Shown one piece after another: positions 47,593 to 60,309 of a stretch of DNA of 64,000 nt. The first letter of the stretch is position 1. The number at the start of each line of letters is the position of its first letter. This DNA comes from Miscanthus floridulus (taxonomy: Eukaryota > Streptophyta > Magnoliopsida > Poales > Poaceae): assembly GCF_019320115.1 (NCBI RefSeq), contig NC_089598.1, positions 86,877,560 to 86,941,559 on the forward strand. The letters are read 5' to 3'. The notes beneath the pieces are model-generated. The model was given only the letters and a program-made list of their open reading frames with translations. It did not search any database and had not been told where the DNA came from. The position numbers and the translations under genes are program-made.

Positions 47593-48920
47593 TAATTAAT
47601 AAGCATCCATGTTACACTGCGTCACTGTGTGTGGACAATCTGTGGCCAATTTATTTGCATGCAACAAGGAGCTCCCAGCTGACTTGTGCTTTATGCTAAG
47701 GTTATAGGTAGTTTTTCATTCTCTAAGAATTCATACACAATTAGAAAAAAAACTAAATGCCTCAGCCTAGAAGTTTTCTGTGGATTTGTGTACATTGTTT
47801 CATTGACTGAGAGACCCCATGATAGTTTTGTTTGTGATCACACATGGGCACTCTCATATTTGCTTCTTTGCTTTGTTGCAAATACCAAATAATTATGCTC
47901 TATGGAAATTCTTACATGGATTCTATTACCTTTATGAATACATTGGCTTCCTCTGTTAAAGCATGGACTCTGTTGTTCAACACTTGACTCTTATTTTCAG
48001 GCTACACCGCTACAGCGAGGAACATTGTCTCAGCTGAAATGCAGAACCTCTAAGTTTTGAGGATGGATCTATGGATGGCTCACTGCTCATATCTGCGTAG
48101 TGAGGGTTAGAAAAATCTTGAATTGCTAGAATCCTGCAAATTATTTTTTTACTTGTGGATTAGTAAAATAAGTAGCAAGTAGGCTATCATGCTTTCAGAA
48201 ATAGAAAGCAGAACTACTCCAGTTACTAAATGGATTCATAAAACAAAGGAAATTCGATCAAGTTAGCTGCAGCCTTGCATAATGTTGTCAGGTTTGTAAG
48301 AGCACAAGAAAGTAGCACATATCTAACATGAGATGACCTCTTATCATATTGTATCCTTGATTACTATTGTTATGTTTTTTTCCACAAATTTAGCCAGTTT
48401 GTTGCAAGAAAAGCCGTTCTTGACAGAATTTGTTTGGCCATTGATATTAATAGAAAGATGGTTCTGCACTCGGAAATAGCATGGTCAAATGTCAGAACAT
48501 TCCTGTTGTGAAATGTTGGTTGGGTTTGAATTAAGAAAGAAAAGCAAGTTAAATATGATGGGCTTTCCGGATTTGAGTCAGCATTGGTAAGCTAGAAGCC
48601 TATATATACTGATGTGCCTATCTTATGGTCCGTCTTTGTAAGCTGGTATGATAGCAGCAGACTGCATAACTCAGTGCTGTCCTAAGTTTCGGTTATACTT
48701 AGATATCTTTTTATTGCTTTACAGGTAATATGCTTTGGCTCTCCTCTACATCATTTTGGGATCACAAGCTTCAAGGTAGTATTGATAAAGAGAAGATGTC
48801 TGAACCCAGTAAACATGGACACCTTAATTGAACTCCTTTTAATGTATTCTCTTTTTAGTGAACTGGGATGGCTGAAAGCTACACTCGCTGCACTAAATTT
48901 GTTTAAATAACCACATTGTG

Positions 48921-48974
48921 CTTGTAAATAATGTGTTCACATGAGCGCTTGTAAATAATGTGTTCACATGAGCT
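48921..48974. repeat. Two tandem 27-bp units
   Basis: CTTGTAAATAATGTGTTCAC followed by ATGAGC(G/T) is repeated at 48921 and 48948 with one difference in the final base. The surrounding 47595-49290 stretch holds no gene I can identify, apart from a possible last exon near 48000-48055 ending in TGA. Confidence 0.9.
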
Positions 48975-49303
48975 TTACAGCTTTATGTATGTTTATCCAG
49001 TATGGAGTTTTGCTATGAGGCAGAGGACCTTTCATTGAGTTGTAGCTCCAATATAAAAAGTTGGGAATTATGTGTGAAATTATGTTTGTTTGTCAGAAAA
49101 GTGTCTATATGAAAGTTGTCACATGAATTTGATCGTGTTTTGGGTTTTGGGTAGCACGGACATACTAGTACGTTTTAGTAGCAATTTAGCTCTCGTTTTC
49201 TACTCCTTGTCATCTTGTGGCAACCTGGCAGCCCAACAGAGCCAAACACCGGAATCAGCCACTGCTCTAGAGAAGTCAAAACATTTGATAATGTTCTGAT
49301 TCG

Positions 49304-50670
49304 AACGTCTGACGTTCCGGATGGACGCGACAGACAATGATTCGTTACGGCGCCCGCGTGTCCTCCTCGACTAATCTCTCGACAGCCTTATCCGTTCGTC
49401 GCACCATCCGCTTATTCCCACGCCGCCTCGCTCCCTCCCGCGACGCGCGCCTGCTCGCGACGCAAGGCTCCGCTGCGCTGCGCACCCCATCCCACGCCAT
49501 TGCTCCCCATCCGCTCGCTCGCGCACCTCTTGCCCCTCCCGTCGCGTGTGTCGCTGGCTCCCTCCTTGGCCGGTGGCGGCGCCCTCACCCACCCTGGCGT
49601 CCTCCTCACCCACCGCGGCATCCTCCTCCCCACCCCGCGGCTCCTTCCCCCACACCGACGGCTCCTTCACCCACCCTGGCATCCTCCTTTCCCCACCCCG
49701 GCGGCTCCTTCCCCCACCCCGTCGTGCTCCTCCCCACCCTGGCGGCACCCCTCCCCCCACACCAGCGTCCTCCCCCACAGGGAGCCCCCAATGCCCGCAA
49801 ATCCGGCGGCCATGGCGCTCCCCGATCCAGGCTCTCTCTCTCTCTCCCTCTATGTTGTAATTGTATGTTTCAATTGTTTCAGATGTTTCAGAGGTATATT
49901 GCAGCTGAATCATATGGATGTTGCAAAAATAGATCGGGGATGTTGCACATGTTGCATATGATTCAATTATTTTTAGAGGCATGTTACAATAGTATGTTTC
50001 GAGTGTTTAATATGGTTTAGAGGTATGTTTCATCAATGTTGTCCGGATGCATGTTGCAATCGTGTTATCTGTATGTTGCATATGTTTCACACATATATTG
50101 CATGTGTTTTATTTGGATGTTGCGTATGGTTGCAATGGTTTTCAAGTGTGTTTGAGGTGTTTTTTTTTCTAGTGTTACAGAAGCATGTTTCAAGTGTATC
50201 AACTACCTTCAGACGTATGTTGCAACTGTTGTATTTGGATGTTTTAAAAGTAGATCGGGTGTTGCATCTCTCCTCCTCCCACCTTTTGCTGCATCGTCTC
50301 TCCCGAAGCCGGCAGGGCATCCATATGACACCGCGGCCGGGTCCTTCCGAATCGGAGCTGCCGCACGCCCTTCGACTCTTGTCGCTCGGGCGGCGGGGGG
50401 GGGGGGGGGGGGGGGGCGCGTGCAGCGTGAAATGGGCGCGGTGCTGCACTGCGCGGCAGGGCCTTGCAGATGGGGGCGCGACAGGGGGCTTGCAGAGGGA
50501 GCGCGCCTAAGATGGTAGCGCGGTGGCGGGATTGGGGTGTGGAGGAGATATGCCGTGGGGGGAGGGGGTGATGCGTGCATGCGTGTTGGCGCTGTTTTTC
50601 TGTACGCAAGTGCTGTTTTCTAAGGTGCGTCCGGACACGTCCTGGCACCGGGTGTCCGGGCACTAGGCAT
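49304..50670 (+). mobile_element. TGTTGCA-rich repeat family, copy B
   Basis: The left end TCTGACGTTCCGGATGGACG resembles the start of copies A and C. A Pro-rich, C-rich insert (49560-49790, with CACCC-type near-repeats) is followed by the TGTTGCA/TGTTTCA tract (49850-50245), the GGCATCCATATGACACCGCG block shared with copy A, and an end with GTCCGGACACGTCC and GTGTCCGGGCACTAG, which together read like inverted CGTCCGGA termini. There are no transposase genes. Long ORFs across the insert are compositional. Confidence 0.55.
50395..50416. repeat. Run of 22 G
   Basis: An uninterrupted G homopolymer inside copy B, flanked by CGGC and CGCG. Such runs are unstable and error-prone in assemblies and could form G-quadruplex structure. 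Its exact length should not be trusted. Confidence 0.95.
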
Positions 50671-52149
50671 ACTGCAAAACATTAGCTCGCCGTTTTCTTA
50701 ATATAACGGTCCCACTTCATCAATGGACCATTATTGGGTTTAGAGGAAAAGGATGGGCTAACCTGAAGCCCAAAGGCTGAGATGAAAATTTCTCCATGGA
50801 TTTGTTATAGGCCTTGTTATATCGAACCCATGACCGCCCAGCCCAATAGATTGCGTGCAACTAGTAGTAAAAAATAGCGTCAATCTAAGAAGCTTATAAA
50901 CAGCACTAATCTCCTCGATCTGAGTTTATAAGTAATACCGATCATGCTAGAAATTAGAAGTCAAGCTCAGTCGGTCCTCATCACCAGTTCTCGCTGCCGC
51001 CGTTGTCTCGGTGCGAAAACCAGCCCTTAATTAGCCACAGCCTCCACAGGCGGGTTATTTACCCACCTGTAGACAGTTCTGTGCGTCTTAGCCCCTCTGC
51101 CGCAGATGCACTGTACAATTAAGTATGGTGGATGAGGTTGTGTTGCACGGTGGCCGCCGTGACTTATGGATCGTTACGTCGCCGTCGTGATGGAGACGTG
51201 GCCGTGGTGAGGGCATCGTTAGATGCCTGCTACAATATGCGGCAGCGGCGCCCGTAGTAGGGGACTGCCGGTCGTGACTTCGTTACGTCGTGATCTATGA
51301 GTCGTGGCCGACCATGCATATCGATGATTCATGAAATCAATAAGGCTAAAAACATTTAATTTAAAATTGATTTACAGTAACACTACTTGAAAGCGACATG
51401 GCTATATCGATCTACAACAAACATAAACTAACTTTAACTGATGATACATATAGGACACAAACTACTTGTTGCTTATATAGTTTAGAAGCCATGCTCATAG
51501 AATTTGGTTGAAGTGGCTTGGTGACACTAGCAAAAGGTGGTCAAGGACATTTTTTTGGTACGTGCGCGATGATCTAGTCTGTGGATTGATTTGATAATCA
51601 CTATACTCCGCCTATGTAGTGTTTGTTTTATTCGAAACTATGTGTGTAATAATTGTTATAAAAAGGTACAAACACAAATACAAGTTTTGGAAGGTCCACA
51701 AAAAAATCTAACCAGCTCATCCATAGTAAACACGTCCGAATATAAAGTTGGAGGAAAATCTTAGATGTTGCAGGGCTCAAACTACACTGCCTGTATGCTA
51801 TAGCAGAATAGAGAACGCCGTCCAAAAGTGTTTGAGGTTTGAACTCTATCCGAACCTAGGGGAATAATTAACTTCTAGGTTACCGATCACTTGTGGCATT
51901 CACACAAAACATATCCCAACATTATATCAGCAAAAGAGGAATTAATAAGAAAAGCAAGCACATGAAAGCAATTTTTGAGTGGCGAGGTGTAAAAGGAAAG
52001 CATCTTTTGGAGCAAGTAGCAGCGAAGCTACTCTAGGAATTGGTGAGCCTAGAAAAGCTTACTTCGTTCCTAAATCCTCTTTGTCCTCAGGCGTTGCTTT
52101 ATTCGTCTGTCTCCAGGATGGTCAAATAGCTTTGTCGTATTTGGCTTAT
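50671..52149. other. Intergenic, nothing recognised
   Basis: AT-rich to moderate sequence with only short ORFs and no domain, tRNA or terminal-repeat structure that I can see. A GC-richer piece at 51110-51320 has GTCGTGAC-type words but no gene. Confidence 0.4.
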
Positions 52150-52256
52150 AAGCCATGACTTATTAGTCAACGAACAATATTTTTCTCTCACACCAAACCA
52201 ACCAACAGTACTTTCAGCCATGGCTTATAAGCCAAACCAGCCCAAACGAACAGGGC
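52150..52256. mobile_element. Short hAT-like MITE
   Basis: TTGGCTTATAAGCC near the left and GGCTTATAAGCCAAACCAGC near the right are inverted partners, around the core TTTTTCTCTCACACCAAACC also found at 36490-36512. About 107 bp; the outer ends are not sharply defined. The following 52257-52702 contains a Tourist-like GGCCCTGTTTGGATGCAAA word at 52507 but no gene. Confidence 0.55.
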
Positions 52257-52702
52257 GGTAGTTTTTGGCCAACAACCATTTTGCTTCTCATCTTAAAAGT
52301 TTTGTAGACACCATATCAGTAATACAATTCAAGTCCAAAGGAAGAAAACAACGTCCCAGTCGAACCCAATGCAAGTGGCTAATGTCGAATTCAAATACTC
52401 TTAAGTCCAAGTCTTCCAAAGATGATCCAATCTTATTAATATTAATTGAAGGCTCTAATGGAGCCTCCACCTTAATTCTCACGATACACACTAAAAAAAA
52501 TATTTAGGCCCTGTTTGGATGCAAAATATTTTAAGTTTTCAAAAAATAATATCATAGTTTTATGAAATACTTTGATTTTAGAGTGACATGAAGTGTTTTG
52601 GATGCAACAAATTTTATACTTTTGAATACCATAGTATTGCTAAAATTGTAGTCTTTTGGAGTTTTAAAAGCTAAGCTCTATACCACTTTTTTCTAATGAT
52701 AA

Positions 52703-53912
52703 TGGTACCCTCTCGGCATCCGGATGGATGGACGGGATAGACCCATGTCGCACCGTGCACCCCTGCGCCTCGCATTGGACCCGCCTCGCGCTGCGCGCGC
52801 CCCGTGCCTCGTGCCTCGTGCCGTGCACCCCGCTCGTGCCTCACGCCGCACGCTGTCCACGCCTTGCGCCTCGCCCCCCCGCTCGTGCCTCGTGTCGTCG
52901 CCGTCCGCGCCTCGCACTGCGCTGTCCCGCACCGCGTCAACTAGCCTCCATTGGGCGGTAGCGAGTAGATGAGCCTATGTTGTAATCGTATGTTTCATGC
53001 ATTTCACATGTATGTTGCATATGTTTTATCTGGATGTTGTAAAAGTAGATCTGGTGTTGCATATGTTGTAATGGCTATACATGTATGTTTTAAATATTTT
53101 AGCTGCTTCAAACGTATGTTACAAGTGTTTTATTTGGATGTTGTATATGTTGCAGTGGCCATACATGTATGTTGCAAGTGTATGTTTCAAATGTTTCATC
53201 TATTTCAGATGTATATGACAAGTGTTTTATCTAGATGTTCCATATGTTTCGGTGGATATACACATATGTTGCAAGCGTCTATTCAAAATATTTTATCTGT
53301 TTCAGACGTATGTTGTTTATCTGGATGTTGCACTTGCTATACACATATGTTGCAAACATATGTTTATAAATATTTCACCTGTTTCAGATGTATATTGTAG
53401 AAGTGCTTTATGTTGCAACTTTAGCTGGCGTAGGAAGCGGACGCATGCAGAGGCGGTCCCCATGGGCGTAGTGGTCCCCATGTGCGCGACAAGCGAAGTG
53501 GGCGTGGGTGGTCCCCATCTGCATGCACATCAACAGGTATGTGGCGCGCAACTGCGTGTGTATGCGCACGACGTGCAGGCGCTGCGGCATGTGGGGGCGG
53601 GCGTGCAGACGCAATAGTTGCATGCGGGGCACAGGCGCCATTCCATTTCTTCATGAGTGGAGCATATTAATTTCGCGTGGGAGCTATGCATGCAGAGAAA
53701 AAATTGCTACCACTCCTACAGATGCATGCAGTAGAGAGAGGGTGGTCCTAACGCATGCGAGATTGAGGGAGAGCAGGCCGTGTAGGTGGGTGCTCGGCGC
53801 TGGGATTGGTACACAGGAGGAGGTGAGGTGCAGCAATCAGGGCATGTGGCGGGCAGGCGCGTGCGTCCGGACAGGGGCTAGCGTCCTGACGTCTGGGCGC
53901 TAGCCATGCCCT
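52703..53912 (+). mobile_element. TGTTGCA-rich repeat family, copy C
   Basis: The left end TCGGCATCCGGATGGATGG is like copies A and B. A CTCGTGCCTCGTG-rich insert (52740-52950) is followed by the longest TGTTGCA tract (52975-53420), a GC-rich block with alternating GTGCGC and CATGCA words, and an end with GTCCGGACAGGGGCTAGCG and GTCCTGACGTCTGGGCGCTAG. ORF 52969-53400 is a simple consequence of the repeated words (Met/Phe/Cys-rich), not a protein I would accept. Confidence 0.55.
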
Positions 53913-54411
53913 TTTTTTAAACCATGGTTTTGCACATCAATGGGTTCTAACTTTATTTTCTTAACACTATGGTTTCTTAATAGTACGTACAACGTCCAAA
54001 CAAGGCTTTATCTTAGAAATTCTCACAAAAATAATAAGGATCTGGCGATCAATTTTGATAGACTCCAATCAACATTATTTATAATAACTAGACCATCAAT
54101 CTATCTCTAGTATGGTCAAGAATCTTATATTATAGATCATATGGGTATTAAAAGTAAAGTGGATAAATTTAATTAGAACATACAACTAAACAAAATCGAT
54201 TATCTTTTAGTTCTTTACTATATCTTCCTATTCATATCCTAACACAATACACATTTAGATACTCTATAATCTCTATGCGGTTGTGATGAATCTATCAATT
54301 ACTCTATATAGGATTTTATCCGTTGTATGGTACCTCTGCGAGATGTTAATTATTTAGTTGTAACCTTGGTTTAAGTTATGTTAGCTTTTGTTGTATCTAT
54401 TCTTTTGACAT

Positions 54412-55831
54412 TGTAAGGAAAATGGACCCTCGGCCTATTTACTTTGGATTTTGGTGTTTGATGACTAACACAACCAAATTGGACTAATGAATTTGCAAGT
54501 GTTTGTTTTGTAGTTCAATAGGGTGCAAGACGTAACTTGGACGAAGGCGATGTGATGATCCGATGATCAACACCTCAAGCAAGACCTTAGGAGCACAAGA
54601 GAAGACCCAAGAAATCAAGCAAAGTCCAAGCATAAAGATTAGAACCAAGCCGTATGCAAGATCGCGAAGAAATGAGCTCACTGTGGTGACCGAATGATGG
54701 ACCGGACGCTGGACAAGCGACCGGACGCTACGACCGGACGCTGGGCAAGTGGCTCGACAGACAGGCGACCGGACGCTGGACCGGACACTGGCGGCAATCG
54801 ACCGGACGCAGGACAGCAGCGTCCGATCAAGTACAGTAAGGTTCCAGAGCGGCAAATCTGCGACCGGACGCGTCCGGTGGCAGGCGACCGGACGCTGGCC
54901 AGCGTCCGATCAGCACATTGCCGGCTCAACAGTCGGGACGACCGAACGCGTCCGGTCAGGACGATTCAGCGTTCGGTCAGTAGCAGAATTGCGGGAGTTC
55001 GACCCCAACGGCTACTTACTCAGTGGGGCTTATAAATACAACCCTCAACCGACCATTTGAGTATTGTGGAGCTGAAGAAACATACCAAGGGTGTTGATAC
55101 ACCATTCTAGTGATCTCCACTTGCATAGTGCTTAGTGATTCATCAGGTGATTAGCGTAGGTACTTTGCGAAGTGCTTAGGTTGATTAGACCACCGCTTAT
55201 GCGCTTGCTTTAGGTTTAGGCCTAGTGTTTAGTGAGATTTGCATACCTCCTGCTACCCCGTGCTTGCGAGCACAAGTGTTGTACATCGGAGGGGGCTTGA
55301 AGTCTTATGAGATCATACCAACCGAGTTTGTGGTGTGGCCGCCACCGTGTACCGGAGGGAACAAGGCCCGCGGCGTTTCGGCCGGAAACTTGATAGTGAA
55401 GACGGCGGGGAGCATCCGAGAGAGGCTTATCGGAAGGCACGTCGGAGACCCACTTGCGCGTGGGGAAGGCCCGATGCTATCCACGGAGTTACCCGACCGA
55501 GAGCTTGGCCCTTGTGAGGGATTTCTTGCGAGGGGCTCCAACGAGGACTAGGGGGAAGCTTGCGCGCTTCTCGATACCTCGGTAAAAATACCGGAGTCAT
55601 CGACGGGAGTTTGCGTATCTCTACCTTGCTCTTTAGCTTCCGCACTTACATTGTTTACATTACTTGTTTCGCGGTAGAGATAGCAACTCACTAGCAAAAT
55701 CGTAGTTGCATATTTAGATAATTCATCTATTGCATAGGTTTTGCTAGAGTTAGAAAAAGAGGCCATAGTTTTGGAGTTAGAATTTTAAGTTGCCTAATTC
55801 ATCCCCCCTCTTAGGCGTCACGGTCCCTTCA
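54412..55831. repeat. Solo LTR of a Sirevirus-like copia element
   Basis: GACAT lies at both 54407-54411 and 55832-55836, a perfect 5-bp target duplication. The LTR starts TGTAAGGAAAATGG and ends GGTCCCTTCA, 1420 bp, with the typical TTCATCCCCCCTCTTAGGC near its end. GACCGGACGCTGG-like words cluster at 54690-54980. No internal region lies on either side, so an older element was reduced by LTR-LTR recombination. Short ORFs inside are not genes. Confidence 0.93.
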
Positions 55832-55836
55832 GACAT

Positions 55837-56856
55837 CATGAATTTATATTTTTGCTTTCAAGTTTGACATTAATTCGTTGTCGTGGAGTTCTTGTTGTAT
55901 CATTTATTCAAAATTTCCTCTTATGTTTTATTAAAAATTGATTCTAGGTCCAAAACTCCACTTTTAGTTACAACAATAATGGTATAAACAATCATTTCAT
56001 CTAGCACCATGACACTCAAGATGTTAAAATTCTTCTATCAAAAAATTATATGTGTAATATTATGGTTTCTTTGTCATAGAATTTCAATGTAATTTAAAAT
56101 AAATTGCAGTGTCATTGAACCTAGTTTGTTAAGGGATCATTTTCTTTTCAATATTGATAAACTATAATAAATACTTGGTATATATGGTGACATACTGACA
56201 TATAGTATTTATGTTTACTTTGAATTTAACAAGGGCAAGCCGAATTAGAACAATATAAAGTGTACTTTATAGCTATTCAATTATCAATTCGAGCTCTAGC
56301 GCTAATTTTGAGCATAGTGGTGAAGCTTAAATGATTGTTGATGTCATTATAGTGCAATCTACTATCTAAAATTCTTACTTTTAAAAAAGTACAAAAAGAA
56401 AGTTTTGAATAAATACAATAAGAATAAGTTTCAATGTTTGTAGCAACTAATAATATCAATTTTGAAAGTCAAAATCTGGATTCATGATATTATGAGACAT
56501 GTCAGTTATTCAACAAGAGCCACCATAGCTTATGTTAAAGTTTGCCATACAAAGGGAGAAAACTGTGGATATGGATGGAAAAGACACACATATTTATTGA
56601 TAATTAAGTTTATCACACCCAGAGATTATAGAGTATTTATATACCTATTGTGTCAGAAAATGAACATGGTGACACATAGCATTTATGTTGTGACAAACTA
56701 GCACAGGTAAAGATTTTCCATGTACAAATCTAGTTGATGAGAAAGATCTCCACTCCTTCAAATTCTTTCTTTCAGTGCGTGCTGTCAGTCCGAGCCTCCA
56801 AGGCCGCAAGGTTTGCATAACACTATGGCAGCATATACGAGGGACTCATCTACTCT
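55837..56856. other. AT-rich intergenic sequence
   Basis: Nothing recognised between the solo LTR and the CACTA element. It includes short ORFs only (56462-56701 plus, 56277-56459 minus) of AT-biased composition. Confidence 0.4.
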
Positions 56857-56889
56857 CACTACTAAAAAAACGTTTGTAGCAACAGAACA

Positions 56890-57115
56890 ATTTTTTTTGT
56901 AGGGGCAGCTGGTGATGGAGCCGCCCCTACAATGGGCGTGCTTGGGACCCACGAGATCAGCCGCCCCTACAAATGGAACAGTAGAGGCGGCTGGTGATAC
57001 GAGCCACCTCTACAAATGGGTCGATTTGTAGGGGCGGCTCACTTACCAGCTACCCCCGGTGTTGCGATTTGTAGGAGCGGCTCAATCATCAGCCGCCCCC
57101 TACAAATGCCCCACG
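56890..57115. repeat. Subterminal repeats, left side of the CACTA element
   Basis: TTTGTAGGGGC(A/G)GCT and its complement AGCCGCCCCTACAAA-type words occur about eight times, mostly as head-to-head pairs around short spacers. In CACTA elements such subterminal words bind the element's own TNPA-like protein. A TATA-like CGTATAAAAACC near 57115 follows and probably serves the transposase gene. Confidence 0.8.
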
Positions 57116-57885
57116 TATAAAAACCTGTAGCCCATTCTTCCTCCTCGGGTCAGTCACTCCAACCCTTGAAAAAAGGTAGGGAGGCCTTGGGCACCTTTCA
57201 AAAATTACTCTACTAAGGGAGGAAGATTTTGGTCTCAAATCCTTTGGTGGAAATGTTGTAGAAGGTAAGAAAATGTTATTTCACACTTTTTTTTGAAGTT
57301 TTAATGGTTGGTTAGTGAGTAATTAGAGTTTTGCTTTTCTCTCTTTTCTATGGTGCTTGAGCTACATATAAAGCAAATTAGACCCAAGTTTTGAATGGAC
57401 TAGGGTAAATTAGATAGGGAAATAAGATCATGCTCTTATTTGGTCCATGTTTCTTGATTTTAGTGAACAATTAGTTAGTTTTATGGATGTTTTATGTGCA
57501 TGTAGATCTAAATCTAGATCTAGGGTTTGTTTTTTTTATTAATTTTGTTTTTGTAAATTTATGTTTGATGAAATTAGAGTAGGGTTTGCATGAAAGATAT
57601 TGGGTAAAATATAATTGTTGCTAATTGTTGTCTTTGAAATTATTTATTGCAATCAACAAATATGTATTTTAATTATTTATGGATAAATATGCCATTAATT
57701 AATTTTCCTCTACCATAGTGTGTTTGTATGTTTCATGTAATTATATTTGATTTATATTCATATATATATATATATATATATCTGAAGTATATACAATTAT
57801 TTTCAAGTAATTATTAATTTGATTCATTTTTATATATATCTAAATAAGTAGTCCTTTAATGTTTGTTTTGTTGTTGTTATAAAAG

Positions 57886-60090
57886 ATGGAGTACATGAAC
57901 TCTTGGATGTATGGTTCGTTAAGGTTCAAGGCAGGTTTCTGTGATGAGGTGGATAAATTTATTGAAGCCGCAGAGAAGCATGCAACGATGTTGATAGAGA
58001 ATAAGAATATAATTATTTGTCCCTATAAAGATTGCAAGAACCGTATGGCATGGATAGATGTGACTATCATCAGATCACATTTGATTATGAGAGGATTTGT
58101 TGAGGACTACACAGTGTGGATTCATCATGGTGAAACGGTTATTGTTAACGACGAGGATGATGAGGAATACGGTGACAAAACCCTAGAATCCCTGTCCTAA
58201 TATTTAGCAGAGCTTGATGCACGAATGGATCCTGAGTTTGGCAATGAACAAGGTGGCGATGCTGGTGGTTGGGATGGTAACGACGAAGGTGGCGCCAATA
58301 ATGATGGCGTAGCACGTATCGGGGATGAAGATAATTTGGAGGACATGATTTAAACCCTTGGACCAGAGATTTTACTAAAGAGCTCGAAAGATCTAGAAAA
58401 TTTAGAAAGAGTGACAAAAGCATCGAAGGAGACTATGTATGGTGTTGAAAAGGGTTGTCCGACACATTGGTCATTGCTACATTTTATGCTTGAGCTACTC
58501 ATCTTGAAGGCTAAGTACGGCTAGTCAGACTGTAGTTTCAATGATCTATTACGTCTCTTGTCATGGGTGCTGTAACAACCAAACTCAGTTCCCACCAACA
58601 CATACCAAGCGAAGAAGGTCATAAGTCTATTGACAATGGGGGTTGAAAAAATCCATACATGCCCCAACCACTGTATCCTTTTTCGTGGCAAAATGTTCAA
58701 GTCACTGGATAAATATCCCTGGTGTGGGGCCAGCCGGTATAAGAATAATGACCTTTACGGTGGAGATAAAGCCTCCATGGGAAAAAAGAGGAATAAGAAT
58801 GGTACGAAAAAGGTGGTACGAGAATCTCAACACCCAGAGGACACTCCATTAGGCAATGATGCAAAGCAGAGAAGAATTCCTACCTTGGTAATGTGGTACC
58901 TGCCAGTGATCGACCGCTTGAGACGTATCTTCCTAAACCCTAAAGAAGCTGCACTCATGACATGGTGTGATGATGAGCGCAAGGTGGATGATGATAAGAT
59001 TGCACACCCGGCTGATTGTAGTCAGTGGCAAAGGATCGATGAGAAGCACAAAGAATTCAGCGATGACCCAAGGAATATACGGTTTGGCTTGAGCACCGAT
59101 GAAATAAATCGCTTCAATGAGAGAATGAGCGACAACAGCACTTGGCCAGTGATCTTGACCATGTACAATATCCCGACGTGGTTGTGTTAGAAGAGAAAGT
59201 ACCTTCTCCTCACTATTCTTATTTATGGCCCTAAACAACCAGGCATTGATATAGACATGTTCCTCAAGCCTTTGATGCAAGAAATGGAGAGGCTATGGAG
59301 ACATGGGGAGCCGATGTACGATGCGTTCCGAAAGGAGGACTTTATATGTAGAGCAATAATATTTGTTACTACCAATGATTACCCTGTGCTGTTTGCTTTA
59401 TCTGGACAGATCAAAGGGAAGACGAGAGGCTTAGTTTGCTTGGATGGTACTACATGGGTGTTCCTGGATGCATCTAAGAAGATAGTTTACCTAAGGAACC
59501 GACGCTTCTTAAAGACAAGTCACAAGTACCATAGCAAATTATTCTTTAGATTTTATGACAACACCCCAGAGATTGAACCCCCTTCGGAGAGACATCATAA
59601 CAGAGAACACATGTACAAAATGGTGAAAAACATACACATCGTCTATGGAAAGAAGAATCCAGATGGGACGAACAGAGATAGAAGCACATCTTCTATCGAA
59701 GGCGTACCTTTCAAGAAATAATCGATCTTCTTTCAGTATCTGCCTTATTGGCCAGACTTGGAGGTCCTCCATGCCATTGACGCTATGCACGTGCAGAAAA
59801 ATATCTTTGAGAGTCTCATTGCTACCTTGATTAATACAGGCAAGTCAAAGGATGGTCTGAAATCACGGGAAGACATGGTGCAGCTAAACGTGATGCCATA
59901 GCTTCATCCGGTACCTAAGGCTAATGGAAAATACACTCTGCTCGCGGCGTGCTTCAACCTAACACCAGAAGAGAAGAGAGCTATATGTACTTTCCTGAGA
60001 GGGTCAAAGTCTCGACTGAGTTTTCAACGAATGTGAAGAAGCTAGTGTCGATGGAGGACTTATAAATAACACACTGTAAGGCTCACGATT
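57886..60090 (+). pseudogene. CACTA transposase remnant (transposase-associated domain plus TNP2)
   Basis: The N-terminus (57886-58197) matches the transposase-associated domain: WMYGSLRFKAGFCDEVDKF, IICPYKDCKN, and IRSHLIMRGF followed by YTVWIHHGE. The TNP2 core begins near 58410, with KASKETMYGVEKGCPTHW, HTCPNHCILFRG and YPWCGASRY, then WYLPVIDRLRRIF (58890), MYNIPTWLC (59161), LLTILIYGPKQPGIDID (59208) and LEVLHAIDAMHVQKNIFESL (59760). Stops lie at 58198, 58351, about 58520, 58573, 59188 and 59719, plus frame breaks near 59980. The C-terminal third is missing, so it is inactive. Confidence 0.9.
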
Positions 60091-60182
60091 GTCATGTGAT
60101 GCTGATAGTGTTTCTACCTATTACAATCAGGGCTATAAAGCCAGAGTTCTTGAAAATGGCCATCACAGTGTGTTTGTAAGAC

Positions 60183-60309
60183 TTTATTTATGCATGTGTG
60201 TGAGACTATATATTTATATATGTGTGAGACTATATATTTATGTATGTGTGTGAGACTATATATTTATGTATGTGTGTGAGACTACATTTATGCATGTGTG
60301 TGAGACTAC
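60183..60309. repeat. Minisatellite of about 28 bp
   Basis: Around five units of the form TTTATGTATGTGTGTGAGAC plus TATATA, with unit lengths varying from 26 to 30 bp. It directly follows the transposase remnant. Confidence 0.85.

Noticed and set aside
49337..50020. 227-codon Pro-rich ORF
   Set aside because: Lies in the C-rich insert of repeat copy B; no domain, and strong ORFs also occur antisense.
52969..53617. Met/Phe/Cys-rich ORFs that look like a small protein family with 35862-36160 and 49910-50240
   Set aside because: They are direct translations of the repeated TGTTGCA/TGTTTCA words in a transposon-like repeat.
60183..60309. CRISPR-like spaced repeat
   Set aside because: Units are contiguous with no unique spacers, inside a plant transposon.
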